A stretch of 64,000 nt of DNA. Source: UMGS1668 sp035447605 (GTDB taxonomy: Bacteria; Bacillota; Clostridia; Oscillospirales; Ruminococcaceae). The translations under genes were made by a program, and so were the position numbers. Below, piece after piece: positions 8,581 to 16,682 of this stretch (positions within the stretch are counted from its first letter, which is position 1; the number at the start of each line of letters is the position of its first letter). Under the pieces are notes generated by a model. The model made no database searches. It saw only the letters and a program-made list of their open reading frames with translations, and was not told the DNA's origin. Location of the stretch: contig DAOTHJ010000009.1 in NCBI GenBank assembly GCA_035447605.1, positions 6,952 to 70,951 of the forward strand, written 5' to 3'.

Positions 8581-9408
8581 TTGGAGGAACTGCTTACGGA
8601 TACACGAGCCATCGGCGTCTTTGATTCCGGGCTGGGCGGCCTCACCGCCGTCCGGGAGCTCAGACGCATTCTTCCCGGCGAGAATATCTGTTATTTTGGG
8701 GATACCGCGAGGGTGCCTTACGGCAGCCGCGGCGGAGAGACGATCCGCCGGTTTGCCTCGGAATGCCTTGATTTTCTTGAGCGGCAGGACGTCAAGCTGA
8801 TCGTCGTCGCCTGCGGCACGGTGAGCTCCGTGCTCGCCGACGAGATGGGAAGCCGCCCGGTGCCCTGCATCGGCGTCGTCGGCCCGACCGCGGAAGCCGC
8901 GATTGCTGCGACCAAAAACGGAAAGATCGGCCTCATCGCCACCGCCGCCACCGTCGCCAGCCGCTCCTACGAAAAAGCCGTGAAAGCGATTTCCCCGGCT
9001 GCGGAGTTTGAGGGCGTGGCGTGCCCGCTGCTGGTGCCGCTCGTCGAGAACGGCTACACCGATTTTCACAACGAGGTCACGCGGAAGGTGCTCTCCGGCT
9101 ATTTTGAAAAATTCGACCTGACCGACATGGATACCCTGATCCTCGGCTGCACCCACTATCCGCTGCTTTACACGATGATTGACGAGATGACCGGGAGAAG
9201 ACTCTTCCTGATCGATTCCGGCAGGGAGACCGCCCTCGCCGCGGCGCGGTATTTAAAAGAAAACGGTCTGCTGAACGAAAGCGGAGAGGCGGGAAAGATG
9301 AAATTCTTCCTCACCGACGCCGCCGGCAGCTTTGCGGATCTCGGCAGAGAATTTCTGGGGGAGGAGCTGACCGAGGTCGAGAAAATCTCCCCCGACGATT
9401 TGATATAG
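8581..9408 (+). CDS. murI: Glutamate racemase
   Basis: A 275-residue racemase supplying D-glutamate for peptidoglycan. The N-terminus shows GVFDSGLGGLTAVRE and YFGDTARVPYG. The two catalytic cysteines are C78 in VVACGTVSS and C190 in LGCTHYP. The first motif differs from the usual ACNTA/S by Gly for Asn. The TTG at 8581 is used as start but has no clear ribosome site; GGAGG lies at 8583-8587, inside the frame, so initiation slightly downstream at a rare codon is possible. Confidence 0.9.
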   Translation: MEELLTDTRAIGVFDSGLGGLTAVRELRRILPGENICYFGDTARVPYGSRGGETIRRFASECLDFLERQDVKLIVVACGTVSSVLADEMGSRPVPCIGVVGPTAEAAIAATKNGKIGLIATAATVASRSYEKAVKAISPAAEFEGVACPLLVPLVENGYTDFHNEVTRKVLSGYFEKFDLTDMDTLILGCTHYPLLYTMIDEMTGRRLFLIDSGRETALAAARYLKENGLLNESGEAGKMKFFLTDAAGSFADLGREFLGEELTEVEKISPDDLI

Positions 9409-9419
9409 AGGAAACTGCA

Positions 9420-9860
9420 ATGAAAAAAGATGTGGTTATATTTATAAAAGGCATTCAGGATATCGACGGCGAAAAAGACACCATCGAGATGCTGACCAAG
9501 GGAAAATACTATAAAAGAAAAGGCAGCTGGTTCATTGATTACGACGAGGCCGAGGAAGAGGACGCCGTGCCGACGATCAAAACCAAGCTTCAGGTGGACG
9601 GCACCGAGAAGGTGACGATGACCCGCCGCGGCAAGCGCCGCAGCCAGCTCATCATCGAGAACGGCACGCGCCACCAGTGCCTCTATGATAACGGCTTCAC
9701 GGACTGGATCATGGGCGTCCAGGGAGGCGAGATCAAGAACGATCTGAAGGAAAACGGCGGGATGCTGAATTTTCGCTATTCCTTGGATATCAACACGGTT
9801 CTCTCGAGCGAGAACGAAGTCAATATCGTAGTGAAGGAGTGCGAACATCACGATGCATAA
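9420..9860 (+). CDS. DUF1934 family beta-barrel protein
   Basis: A 146-residue lipocalin-like beta-barrel family (Bacillus YwiB-type), with strands VVIFIKGIQD, GSWFIDYDE, NGTRHQCLYD and LNFRYSLDI. Function unknown. It lies directly before argS and overlaps it by 8 bp, an arrangement also seen in bacilli. Small gap (11 bp) after murI suggests a murI-DUF1934-argS unit. Confidence 0.8.
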   Translation: MKKDVVIFIKGIQDIDGEKDTIEMLTKGKYYKRKGSWFIDYDEAEEEDAVPTIKTKLQVDGTEKVTMTRRGKRRSQLIIENGTRHQCLYDNGFTDWIMGVQGGEIKNDLKENGGMLNFRYSLDINTVLSSENEVNIVVKECEHHDA

Positions 9861-11589
9861 TCCCGTCGCGGAAGCGAAACAGGAATTCAGGGGCCGGATT
9901 GAGTCGGCGTTCCGGGCCGCATTTGCCGCCGGCGAGCTGCCAGAGGCGGAGCTCCCCGATTTTATCGTCGAGATCCCGGCCGATTCCAAAAACGGAGACC
10001 TCGCCACCAACGCCGCTCTGGTATCCGCCCGCGCGCTGCATACGGCGCCGAAAAAAATCGCGGAGGCCCTTGTCTCCCATCTGGGGGAGGGCGGAATCTT
10101 TACGAAGGCGGAGGTCGCCGGGCCCGGATTCCTCAACGTCTTCTATGCGCCGGAATGGTACGCGGATACTGTATCCGCCGTTTTGGAGGAGGATGCGGAC
10201 TACGGCCGCAGCGACATCGGCGCCGGCAAAAAGATCATGGTGGAGTTCGTCTCCGCCAACCCGACCGGCCCGATGCATATGGGCAACGCCCGTGGCGGAG
10301 CGATCGGCGACGGCATCGCCGCGGCGCTTGATGCATGCGGCTACGACGTGACCCGCGAATTCTATATCAACGACGCGGGCAACCAGATCGCCAAATTCGG
10401 CTGCTCGCTTGAGGCAAGATATCTTCAAATTTATAAAGGCGAGGAAGCTGTCGAGTTTCCGGAGGACGGCTACCACGGCGAGGATATTAAGGAGCGCGCG
10501 AAGGAATTCGCGGATCTCTATGGAGATAAATATCTCGATGCCGACCCGGAGGAACGCCGGGAGGCCCTGATCGCCTATGCGCTGCCGAAAAACGTCGAGG
10601 GCCTTCAGCGCGACCTTGCGAAATACCGCATCGATTACGACGTCTGGTTCCGCGAGAGCTCGCTCTATAAAGACGGCACCGTCGATAAAATCGTGAAAAT
10701 TCTGACCGATAAGGGCCTCACCTACGAGAAGGACGGCGCCCTTTGGTATAAAAATACGCAGGTGCTGGCCGAGAGGCTTCGCCGGGAAGGCAAAACCGAG
10801 GAGCAGATCGAGGCGCTGGAGCTCAAGGACGACGTTCTGATCCGCCAAAACGGCAACCCGACCTACTTTGCCGGCGACATCGCCTACCATTACAACAAAT
10901 TCGCCCTCCGCGGTTTCGACCGTGTGATCAACGTCTGGGGCGCCGACCACCACGGCCATGTCGCGCGGCTCAAGGGCGCGATGGACGCCGTCGGCTGCGA
11001 TGGGGACAGGCTCGACATCGTGCTGATGCAGCTCGTCGAGCTCATGCGGGACGGCGAGCCCGTCCGCATGAGCAAGCGCACCGGAAAAGCCATCACGCTG
11101 ACCGATCTGCTCGAAGAGGTGCCGCTCGACGCGGCGCGCTTCTTCTTCAATCTGCGCGAGCCGAGCACCCACCTGATCTTCGATCTCGGCCTCGCCGTAC
11201 AGCAGGACAGCCAGAACCCGGTCTATTATGTGCAGTATGCGCACGCGCGCATCTGCTCGATCCTCAAAAATCTCGCGGCCGAGGGCGTCGAGTTTAAGCC
11301 CGAATACGCCGGCCGCGCCTATTCCGCGCCGGAGGAGCTTTCGCTGATCGGCGGGCTCGCGCGGTTCCCGGGAGAGATCATCGACGCGGCCAACGCCTAC
11401 GATCCGGCCCGCCTCACCAAATACGCGATCGACGTCGCCACGCTGTTCCACAAATTCTATAACAGCTGCCGCGTCAAGGGCGAAGAGGAGACGGTGCTCC
11501 AGTCGAGGCTTGCGCTCTGCGTCTCCGTCAAGACGGTGATCCGCAACGTGCTTACGATGCTCAAGATCACCGTGCCGGAGTATATGTAA
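9853..11589 (+). CDS. argS: Arginyl-tRNA synthetase
   Basis: A 578-residue class I synthetase charging tRNA-Arg. The HIGH motif is HMGN at about residue 142 within ANPTGPMHMGNARGG, and the KMSKS equivalent is RMSKRTG near 406. The C-terminal helical anticodon-binding domain ends in VPEYM. Overlaps DUF1934. The last 17 codons plus about 60 bp of downstream sequence are repeated 204 bp further on (11741-11854). Confidence 0.95.
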   Translation: MHNPVAEAKQEFRGRIESAFRAAFAAGELPEAELPDFIVEIPADSKNGDLATNAALVSARALHTAPKKIAEALVSHLGEGGIFTKAEVAGPGFLNVFYAPEWYADTVSAVLEEDADYGRSDIGAGKKIMVEFVSANPTGPMHMGNARGGAIGDGIAAALDACGYDVTREFYINDAGNQIAKFGCSLEARYLQIYKGEEAVEFPEDGYHGEDIKERAKEFADLYGDKYLDADPEERREALIAYALPKNVEGLQRDLAKYRIDYDVWFRESSLYKDGTVDKIVKILTDKGLTYEKDGALWYKNTQVLAERLRREGKTEEQIEALELKDDVLIRQNGNPTYFAGDIAYHYNKFALRGFDRVINVWGADHHGHVARLKGAMDAVGCDGDRLDIVLMQLVELMRDGEPVRMSKRTGKAITLTDLLEEVPLDAARFFFNLREPSTHLIFDLGLAVQQDSQNPVYYVQYAHARICSILKNLAAEGVEFKPEYAGRAYSAPEELSLIGGLARFPGEIIDAANAYDPARLTKYAIDVATLFHKFYNSCRVKGEEETVLQSRLALCVSVKTVIRNVLTMLKITVPEYM

Positions 11590-11650
11590 TGACAAAACCC
11601 CGGCTTTTCGCGGAAAGCCGCCGGGCAGTCCCCCAAAAACTTTTCGGAGA
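11537..11650 (+). repeat. argS 3'-end repeat, copy 1 (genuine tail)
   Basis: Covers the end of argS, its TAA and the following sequence up to a CTTTTCGGAGA motif. It matches 11741-11854 with few mismatches in the coding part, and shares GCCGCCGGGCAGT and AAAACTTTTCGGAGA after the stop. Offset 204 bp. Confidence 0.85.
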
Positions 11651-11740
11651 CCTGTGAGAGCTTTTCGGAGCCCGAGAAAACCGTGCGGCGCCCGAAAAAC
11701 GGGGGCCACCGACTTTTTTTCCGAACTGCCGCAAATGTCA

Positions 11741-11854
11741 TGATCCGCAACGTGCTTACGATGTTCAAGATCACCGTGCCGGAATACATGTGAGCACGGG
11801 ATTCCCGCTTTTTCCAAAATGCCGCCGGGCAGTGTCCGGAAAACTTTTCGGAGA
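11741..11854 (+). repeat. argS 3'-end repeat, copy 2 (orphan tail)
   Basis: Repeats IRNVLTM-KITVPEYM in the same frame and ends in TGA (11791-11793) instead of TAA; changes are Leu to Phe and synonymous substitutions. No start codon or ribosome site precedes it, so it is a gene fragment. Between the copies lies a 90-bp stretch with a further CTTTTCGGAG motif; a fourth variant follows at about 11900. Nothing else is recognisable from 11590 to 12021. Confidence 0.85.
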
Positions 11855-12021
11855 GCCTGCCGGAACCTCCCTTTAGGAATACCGGACCGGGTATCTTATC
11901 AACTTTTCGGCCGTTCAGCCGACCACCCATGCGTTCACCGGAATATGGCGTCCGCCGGGATGCTCGTTTCAGCATCCGCGCGGGCGCTTTTTCACATTCA
12001 AAAAAAGGAAGGGATGTCGGA

Positions 12022-13266
12022 ATGGAAAAACTCCCGAATCGTCCGCTACTGCTCGACGGCGCGACCGGCACAAGGCTTATGGCCGCGGGCATGCCGCAGG
12101 GCGTCTGCCCGGAGGCGTGGATTCTTGAGCACCCGGAGGTCATCCGGGAGATTCAGAGAGGCTACGTGGAGGCCGGCTCGGAGATTCTCTATGCCCCGAC
12201 CTTTGGCGCAAATCCGCTTCGGCTCGCCGCTTTCGGCCTTGAGGATCAGATGGAGCGGATGAACCGGGAGCTTGTTTCGCTTGCGAAGGAGGCTTCCGCC
12301 GGGAAAGCCTTGGTTGCCGGGGATCTTTCCACGGCCGGCGTGCTGCCGGAGCCCTTCGGCGAGCTGCCCTATGGGGATCTGGTCGCCTATTATGAAACAC
12401 AGGCCGCCGTGCTCCGGGACGCCGGGGTCGATCTGTTGGGCTGCGAGACATTCACGTCTCTTTCGGATGCGAGGGCCGCGCTGCTCGGCGCAAGAAAGAC
12501 CGGACTCCCGGTGATGGTCAGCATCTCCGCCGACGAGACCGGCCGCACCATGATGGGTTCGGAGGCGCTTGCCGGCCTGATTGTTTTGCAAAGTCTCGGC
12601 GCCGCCGCCTTCGGCCTCAACTGCGGAGAAGGCCCGGAAAGGATGCTTCCCGCCCTGAGCCCTCTTTTCGCCTGTGCGAATATTCCGCTCATTGCAAAAC
12701 CGAATGCGGGCGTTCCGGTTGGAAGGCCGCCGCACTATGATCTCTCGCCGGAGGAATTTGCCGCCGGGATGGAAAAACTGCTCGCGGCCGGCGCAACCGT
12801 GGCAGGGGGCTGCTGCGGCACGGACAACCGGCACATCGCCCTGCTTCGCCGGCTCATGGACCGCTTCAATTTTCCGGCCCGGAAGCCGCCGGAGACGGAG
12901 ACGCTTGCAGCGCCGGACGAAAAAATCCCCGTTTCGGATGGGCAGCGCGCGTATTTTCTTGAAAAAACATTCCGCTTCTCTGCGGAGATCGCCTGCGGGG
13001 CGGATCTGGACGATGCGCTCATTGATGCCGCGGAGGAGCCCGGAGACGCCGCCCTGATCCGCATTGCCTCTCCGGAGGAGGCCCGCCTGTTTGCCCAAAG
13101 CGCCCATTTGCTGCATAAGCCCGCCGCCTTTCTCGCGGAAAATGAAGAGGCGCTCGCCGAAGCTTTATTCTTGTATCCGGGCAGGGCGATTCTCGATTCC
13201 CGCAGCCGGATCGACGGAGAGCGGCTCGCGGCGCTTGCCGCGGAATACGGCGCGGTCGTCCGCTGA
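12022..13266 (+). CDS. Homocysteine S-methyltransferase family protein with truncated C-terminal domain
   Basis: A 414-residue protein. Residues 1 to about 285 are a homocysteine methyltransferase barrel: LLDGATGTRL, CETFTSLSDA, GLNCGEGP and GGCCGTDNRH, the last two carrying the zinc cysteines. The remaining 125 residues include HKPAAFLAENEEALAEAL and YPGRAILDS, which resemble part of the pterin-binding domain that follows this module in MetH. It looks like a shortened MetH N-terminal half that would need a separate B12/methyl donor protein. ATG at 12022 follows AAGGAAGGG. The true methyl donor is unknown. Confidence 0.8.
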   Translation: MEKLPNRPLLLDGATGTRLMAAGMPQGVCPEAWILEHPEVIREIQRGYVEAGSEILYAPTFGANPLRLAAFGLEDQMERMNRELVSLAKEASAGKALVAGDLSTAGVLPEPFGELPYGDLVAYYETQAAVLRDAGVDLLGCETFTSLSDARAALLGARKTGLPVMVSISADETGRTMMGSEALAGLIVLQSLGAAAFGLNCGEGPERMLPALSPLFACANIPLIAKPNAGVPVGRPPHYDLSPEEFAAGMEKLLAAGATVAGGCCGTDNRHIALLRRLMDRFNFPARKPPETETLAAPDEKIPVSDGQRAYFLEKTFRFSAEIACGADLDDALIDAAEEPGDAALIRIASPEEARLFAQSAHLLHKPAAFLAENEEALAEALFLYPGRAILDSRSRIDGERLAALAAEYGAVVR

Positions 13267-13277
13267 TTGATAGAAAT

Positions 13278-13330
13278 AAAAATCCCCTGCCGCCGGATGC
13301 AAAGCGCTCCCGGAGACAGGGGATTTTTTT
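13278..13330 (+). terminator. Rho-independent terminator after the homocysteine methyltransferase gene
   Basis: AATCCCCTG (13281-13289) pairs with CAGGGGATT (13317-13325) and is followed by seven T residues. Confidence 0.85.
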
Positions 13331-13446
13331 AAACGATTTTTGCAGGGCAGAAAATTCCGCCGCGCCGCGGATGAAAACTCATACCTCGGCGGGCCATAAC
13401 TTTGAGAAGTGACCCTCTAAATCTCTTCGGACGTTTCCCGGTCAGG

Positions 13447-13789
13447 GGAAACTCTCCGGAGACAGGACTGCGCCGAGCAAAGGCAAAGCTCCGGCGATCA
13501 GCGCTTTTCCAACGGGCATTAAGAAAATATTTTTGAGAATCAATTTTGCCTCGCCAATGTCCATATCGGTCGGCAAAAGAATGGTGTACCTTGAAAGATG
13601 CGGCTCGGGAGGCCGTCTTCCGGTTCGGGAGAATTCTCCGGAGACAGGTATCGTGCCGAGCAAAAGCAGAGCTCTGCCGGTCGGCGCTTTCTCATAGGAC
13701 GCCGATTTTTGCCTCGCCGATGTCCATATCGGTCGGCAAAAGAATGGTGTACCTTGAAAGATGCGGCGCGGGAGGCCGTCTTCCGGCCC
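13447..13789 (-). repeat. Two tandem units downstream of the PTS-like gene
   Basis: Unit 1 (13447-13626) and unit 2 (13627-13789) share a start (TCTCCGGAGACAGG), a middle (GCCGAGCAAA) and a nearly identical stretch of about 90 bp from GCCTCGCC (13548 and 13711) to GGGAGA; the offset of the conserved block is 163 bp. A third, partial similarity (GGGAGA..TTCCGG) coincides with the 3' end of the gene at 13797. On the minus strand both units read SRYTILLPTDMDIGEAK before diverging. I do not recognise the source protein. Confidence 0.75.
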
Positions 13790-13796
13790 GGGAGAT

Positions 13797-14870
13797 TTAT
13801 TCCGGCAGCTTCATGTCGCCGTCATGTACCCAGCCGATTTTGCGGAGGATCTCATTAAATAGGTAAGAAAGGACGGCCGGCAGGACGAAGCAGATCAGCG
13901 CGAGGCCCACCCAGTCCGTTGCGGTGACGGCCCGCGGATAGCCGTTTTCGGGGTCGAACCAGCCCAGAATCAAGCCGATCGGCCCAAGCAGGCCGCAGGT
14001 ACCCATACCGGAGTTGATGGCCGCACCGTACATCTCAAGCTGGAAGACGCAGACCGCGAGCGGCCCGGTGACGGCGGAAGCGAGCGTCGGCGCAATCCAG
14101 ATCTGCGGATGGAGCAGAATATTCGGCATTTGGAGCATCGAGGTGCCGATGCCCTGAGAAAACAGGCCGTTCCAGCCGTTCTCCCGGAAGCTGATGACCG
14201 CGAAGCCGATCATCTGCGCGCAGCACCCGGCGACGGCGGCCGCTCCGGCAATGGCAAGACCTTCCGAGCTGCCCTCCGCCGCGGCGCTGCCGGTCAATAC
14301 AAGCCCGGCGCAGATCGCGGCGCTGGAGATCGGCAGGGTGAGCACCATGCCGATGACGACGGCGACCACCAGCCCGGTGACGAAGGGAGCCTGAAGCGCC
14401 GCCCAGCTGATGAACGCACTGATGTAGCCGGTGAGCACGCCGATCGGAGGCGCGAGGAAGACGGAGAGCAGGCCGCCCGTGAACAGCGTGACAAACGGAG
14501 TGACCAGAATATCGACGCGCGTCTTTTTGGAGACGGCGCGCCCGGCCTCCGCGGCGGCGATGGCGATAAAGAAGACCGCCAAAGGACCGCCGGCCCCGCC
14601 GAGCGTGTTGGCCGCATACCCGACCGCGGCAGCGGAGAAGATGACGAGCGGCGCCGCGCCGAGCGAGTAGGCGATCGCGGCCGCCATCGCCGGGCCGGCC
14701 ATCGCCTGCGCATAGCCGCCGATCTGGGCGAACAGGGCAAGCCCCGGGATCATGCCGATCGCCTTAAAGATCGTGCCGATCAGCAGGGAGGCAAAAAGCC
14801 CCTGTGCCATGGCGCCCATTGCGTCGATGAAATACCGCTTTCCGAGCTTTTTCCAAACGCTCATTTTCAT
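13797..14870 (-). CDS. PTS EIIC-like membrane protein (PTS_EIIC_2 type)
   Basis: A 357-residue, Gly/Ala-rich protein with about eight to ten membrane segments (for example LFASLLIGTIFKAIGMIPG and GLVVAVVIGMVLTLPISSAA). It resembles the stand-alone PTS_EIIC_2 family rather than a sugar-specific EIIC, and no EIIA, EIIB, HPr or EI domain is fused or adjacent, so its transport substrate and energy coupling are unclear. Start at ATG 14868-14870 follows GAGGTGCGG; GTG at 14876 and ATG at 14864 are alternatives. Tandem repeats abut its 3' end. Confidence 0.7.
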   Translation of the reverse strand: MKMSVWKKLGKRYFIDAMGAMAQGLFASLLIGTIFKAIGMIPGLALFAQIGGYAQAMAGPAMAAAIAYSLGAAPLVIFSAAAVGYAANTLGGAGGPLAVFFIAIAAAEAGRAVSKKTRVDILVTPFVTLFTGGLLSVFLAPPIGVLTGYISAFISWAALQAPFVTGLVVAVVIGMVLTLPISSAAICAGLVLTGSAAAEGSSEGLAIAGAAAVAGCCAQMIGFAVISFRENGWNGLFSQGIGTSMLQMPNILLHPQIWIAPTLASAVTGPLAVCVFQLEMYGAAINSGMGTCGLLGPIGLILGWFDPENGYPRAVTATDWVGLALICFVLPAVLSYLFNEILRKIGWVHDGDMKLPE

Positions 14871-14890
14871 CCGCACCTCGCATATTCATA

Positions 14891-14930
14891 GGGGCCCGGT
14901 TCCGCAGGTGCGGAAGGGGCCCGTTTTTTT
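14891..14930. other. Strong GC hairpin upstream of the PTS-like gene
   Basis: GGGGCCCG-TTCCGCA pairs with TGCGGAA-GGGGCCCG-like sequence and has a run of seven T on the plus strand. On the plus strand it looks like a terminator, yet no plus-strand gene precedes it nearby. On the minus strand it lies in the 5' leader of the PTS-like gene. Confidence 0.5.
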
Positions 14931-15034
14931 CCATTATATCAGCCGAAACGCGGGATGCAAGCGAGGCCGGCGGGAAATTTTCAAAAAGAGAGAGAAAACA
15001 CGAAAAACGCCGCAGCCACGGTCGGAATTTTCTC

Positions 15035-15063
15035 TTGAACTGGGTTTTTATTCGTGTTATGAT
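15035..15063 (+). promoter_or_regulatory. Promoter of the NUDIX gene at 15103
   Basis: TTGAAC at 15035-15040 and TATGAT at 15058-15063, spacer 17 bp, 39 bp before the start codon. Confidence 0.75.
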
Positions 15064-15102
15064 AATAACAGAGTATGCTTTGTTCCGATTGGAGAAGAAA
15101 AA

Positions 15103-15522
15103 ATGAAACATGAGAAGTCCTGCGGCGGACTGATCTATCGTGAGCAGGAAGGGGAGACACAGCTTCTTCTGATCAAGCACCGCAGCGGAGGCCACTGGTC
15201 CTTTCCCAAAGGGCACATGGAGGCGGGCGAAACGGAAATGATGACCGCCCTCCGTGAGATCCGGGAGGAGACCGGGCTCCAGGTCTTTTTGCGCGAAGGG
15301 TTCCGGGAGGCGGTTGAGTATTCCCCCAAACCCAACGTCAAAAAGCAGGTGATTTATTTTATAGGATTTACGCTGAATGAAAGCGTCCTCCGCCCACAGG
15401 AGGAGGAGGTCAGCGAAATCGCGTGGATGGAAATCCATACCGCTTATGAGATGGTCACGTTCCGCAATGACAAAAACCTGATCTCCCGCGCGATGGAATA
15501 TCTCGAGCGCCGCGGTATCTGA
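15103..15522 (+). CDS. NUDIX hydrolase, diadenosine tetraphosphatase-like
   Basis: A 139-residue single-domain NUDIX protein. The box starts at the Gly of KGHMEAGET and runs to ALREIREETG. The opening KSCGGLIYRE and HWSFPKGHMEAGE resemble bis(5'-nucleosyl)-tetraphosphatases, which cleave Ap4A. ATG at 15103 is preceded by GGAGAA and by a good promoter; a terminator follows at once, so it is monocistronic. Substrate is inferred. Confidence 0.82.
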   Translation: MKHEKSCGGLIYREQEGETQLLLIKHRSGGHWSFPKGHMEAGETEMMTALREIREETGLQVFLREGFREAVEYSPKPNVKKQVIYFIGFTLNESVLRPQEEEVSEIAWMEIHTAYEMVTFRNDKNLISRAMEYLERRGI

Positions 15523-15526
15523 ACTG

Positions 15527-15564
15527 AAAAAAACTCCGGAACAGAAATGTTCCGGAGTTTTTTT
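15527..15564 (+). terminator. Rho-independent terminator
   Basis: ACTCCGGAACA and TGTTCCGGAGT form a perfect stem around GAAA, followed by T7. Confidence 0.9.
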
Positions 15565-15827
15565 GTAAATCAGGGGAAAAAGGATTAGCAGGCATCCGTT
15601 TCCCGAAGCAATCGAAGAGGATGGAGAAAAGGGGCTGCCCAACCTCCATGGGCCGTCTTCTTTGCATAAGCCTGCCGCAAAAAAGCGGATCAAAAGAGCC
15701 GCCCGGTCCAACCGGATATCCCAAGAGAAGAAACAAAGGAAGGTCACCCAATACCGGAGTCCGTCTTCCAAAAGAGAAAATCCGGTTCCCGCAGGCGTGC
15801 TCAAAACGGTCGGAAAGGCTCGCAGCC
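15565..15827. other. Intergenic segment, nothing recognised
   Basis: About 260 bp between the NUDIX terminator and the ABC permease stop. Short frames exist but none has a ribosome site or protein-like composition. Confidence 0.5.
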
Positions 15828-16682
15828 TCAGCTCTTTTTTCGGGAGAGATTCCAGATCGATAAGCCGTAGAAGACCGCCGTTGTTACAATCAGCACCGCG
15901 ATGCTCATAAGCGGCGTGACGGTGGTATCACCGAATTTGTAGGTGACGCCCATCAGCTCCTCAAACTCCTGCACGGCCGAATCAGGCGCGCCCGCGAAGG
16001 TGGCCGAGAGCGGCTCCGCCATCATCACCTGCCGGAGGAGCACCGCGGAATGCGAGACGGGGAACGCCTTGATCATCCACTGAACCGCCTCCGGGAGTTG
16101 CCCGATCGGGAGGTAGATGCCCGTCAGGAAGCCAATGAGGGTACCGAGGATCGTGCTCGCCGTGCTGAAGGCGTTGGCGCTGTTAAAGAAGGAGACCATG
16201 AAAAGAACGAGGGATGTATTGGAGAGGGTGGAGAGCAGGATCAGCCCCGCCACTTTAACCAGTGTGGCAGGCTCCAGCAATTCGCCGCCGTTCATGACGA
16301 CGTAGATTTCGGCCAGCACGAGCGTGATGAAGCTCATGATGCAGCCGATCAGGTATGAGCTGAGGATGTATCCGCCCGCGATCCGGCTGCGCTTGAGCGG
16401 TGAGGAGGTAAAATCCTTGATAATTTTTTTGGTCTTGTCTTCCACCATGATGCCGAAGGCACCCATCGTGGTGGTGACGGAGGTCACGGCCAAAAGCCCG
16501 GCCATGATCCAACTGTCCATCAGGTAGCGCACGCCGCTCATACCCGTAAAACTGTTGACCCAGACGTCCCCAAGAAACAGGGCATACAGCCCGATGATGA
16601 GAAAGACGGCCAGCAGCGAGAAGAAGACCGCCGCTTTGTCGCGGAAGAAAATCAGGAGGTTTCTTTTTGCAAATCCGATCAT
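15828..16682 (-). CDS. ABC-2 type transporter permease
   Basis: A 284-residue permease with six predicted membrane segments, the first at about 18-38 (FFSLLAVFLIIGLYALFL) and the last near the C-terminus. Layout is that of ABC-2 exporters of drugs, lipids or polysaccharides. It starts with ATG at 16680-16682, overlapping the stop of the ATP-binding subunit gene by four bases, so the two are translationally coupled. Confidence 0.85.
   Translation of the reverse strand: MIGFAKRNLLIFFRDKAAVFFSLLAVFLIIGLYALFLGDVWVNSFTGMSGVRYLMDSWIMAGLLAVTSVTTTMGAFGIMVEDKTKKIIKDFTSSPLKRSRIAGGYILSSYLIGCIMSFITLVLAEIYVVMNGGELLEPATLVKVAGLILLSTLSNTSLVLFMVSFFNSANAFSTASTILGTLIGFLTGIYLPIGQLPEAVQWMIKAFPVSHSAVLLRQVMMAEPLSATFAGAPDSAVQEFEELMGVTYKFGDTTVTPLMSIAVLIVTTAVFYGLSIWNLSRKKS

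Noticed and set aside
9820..11817. 665-codon open frame on the minus strand opposite argS
   Set aside because: Fully antisense to argS, low-complexity composition from GC-rich codons, no ribosome site; a shadow frame.
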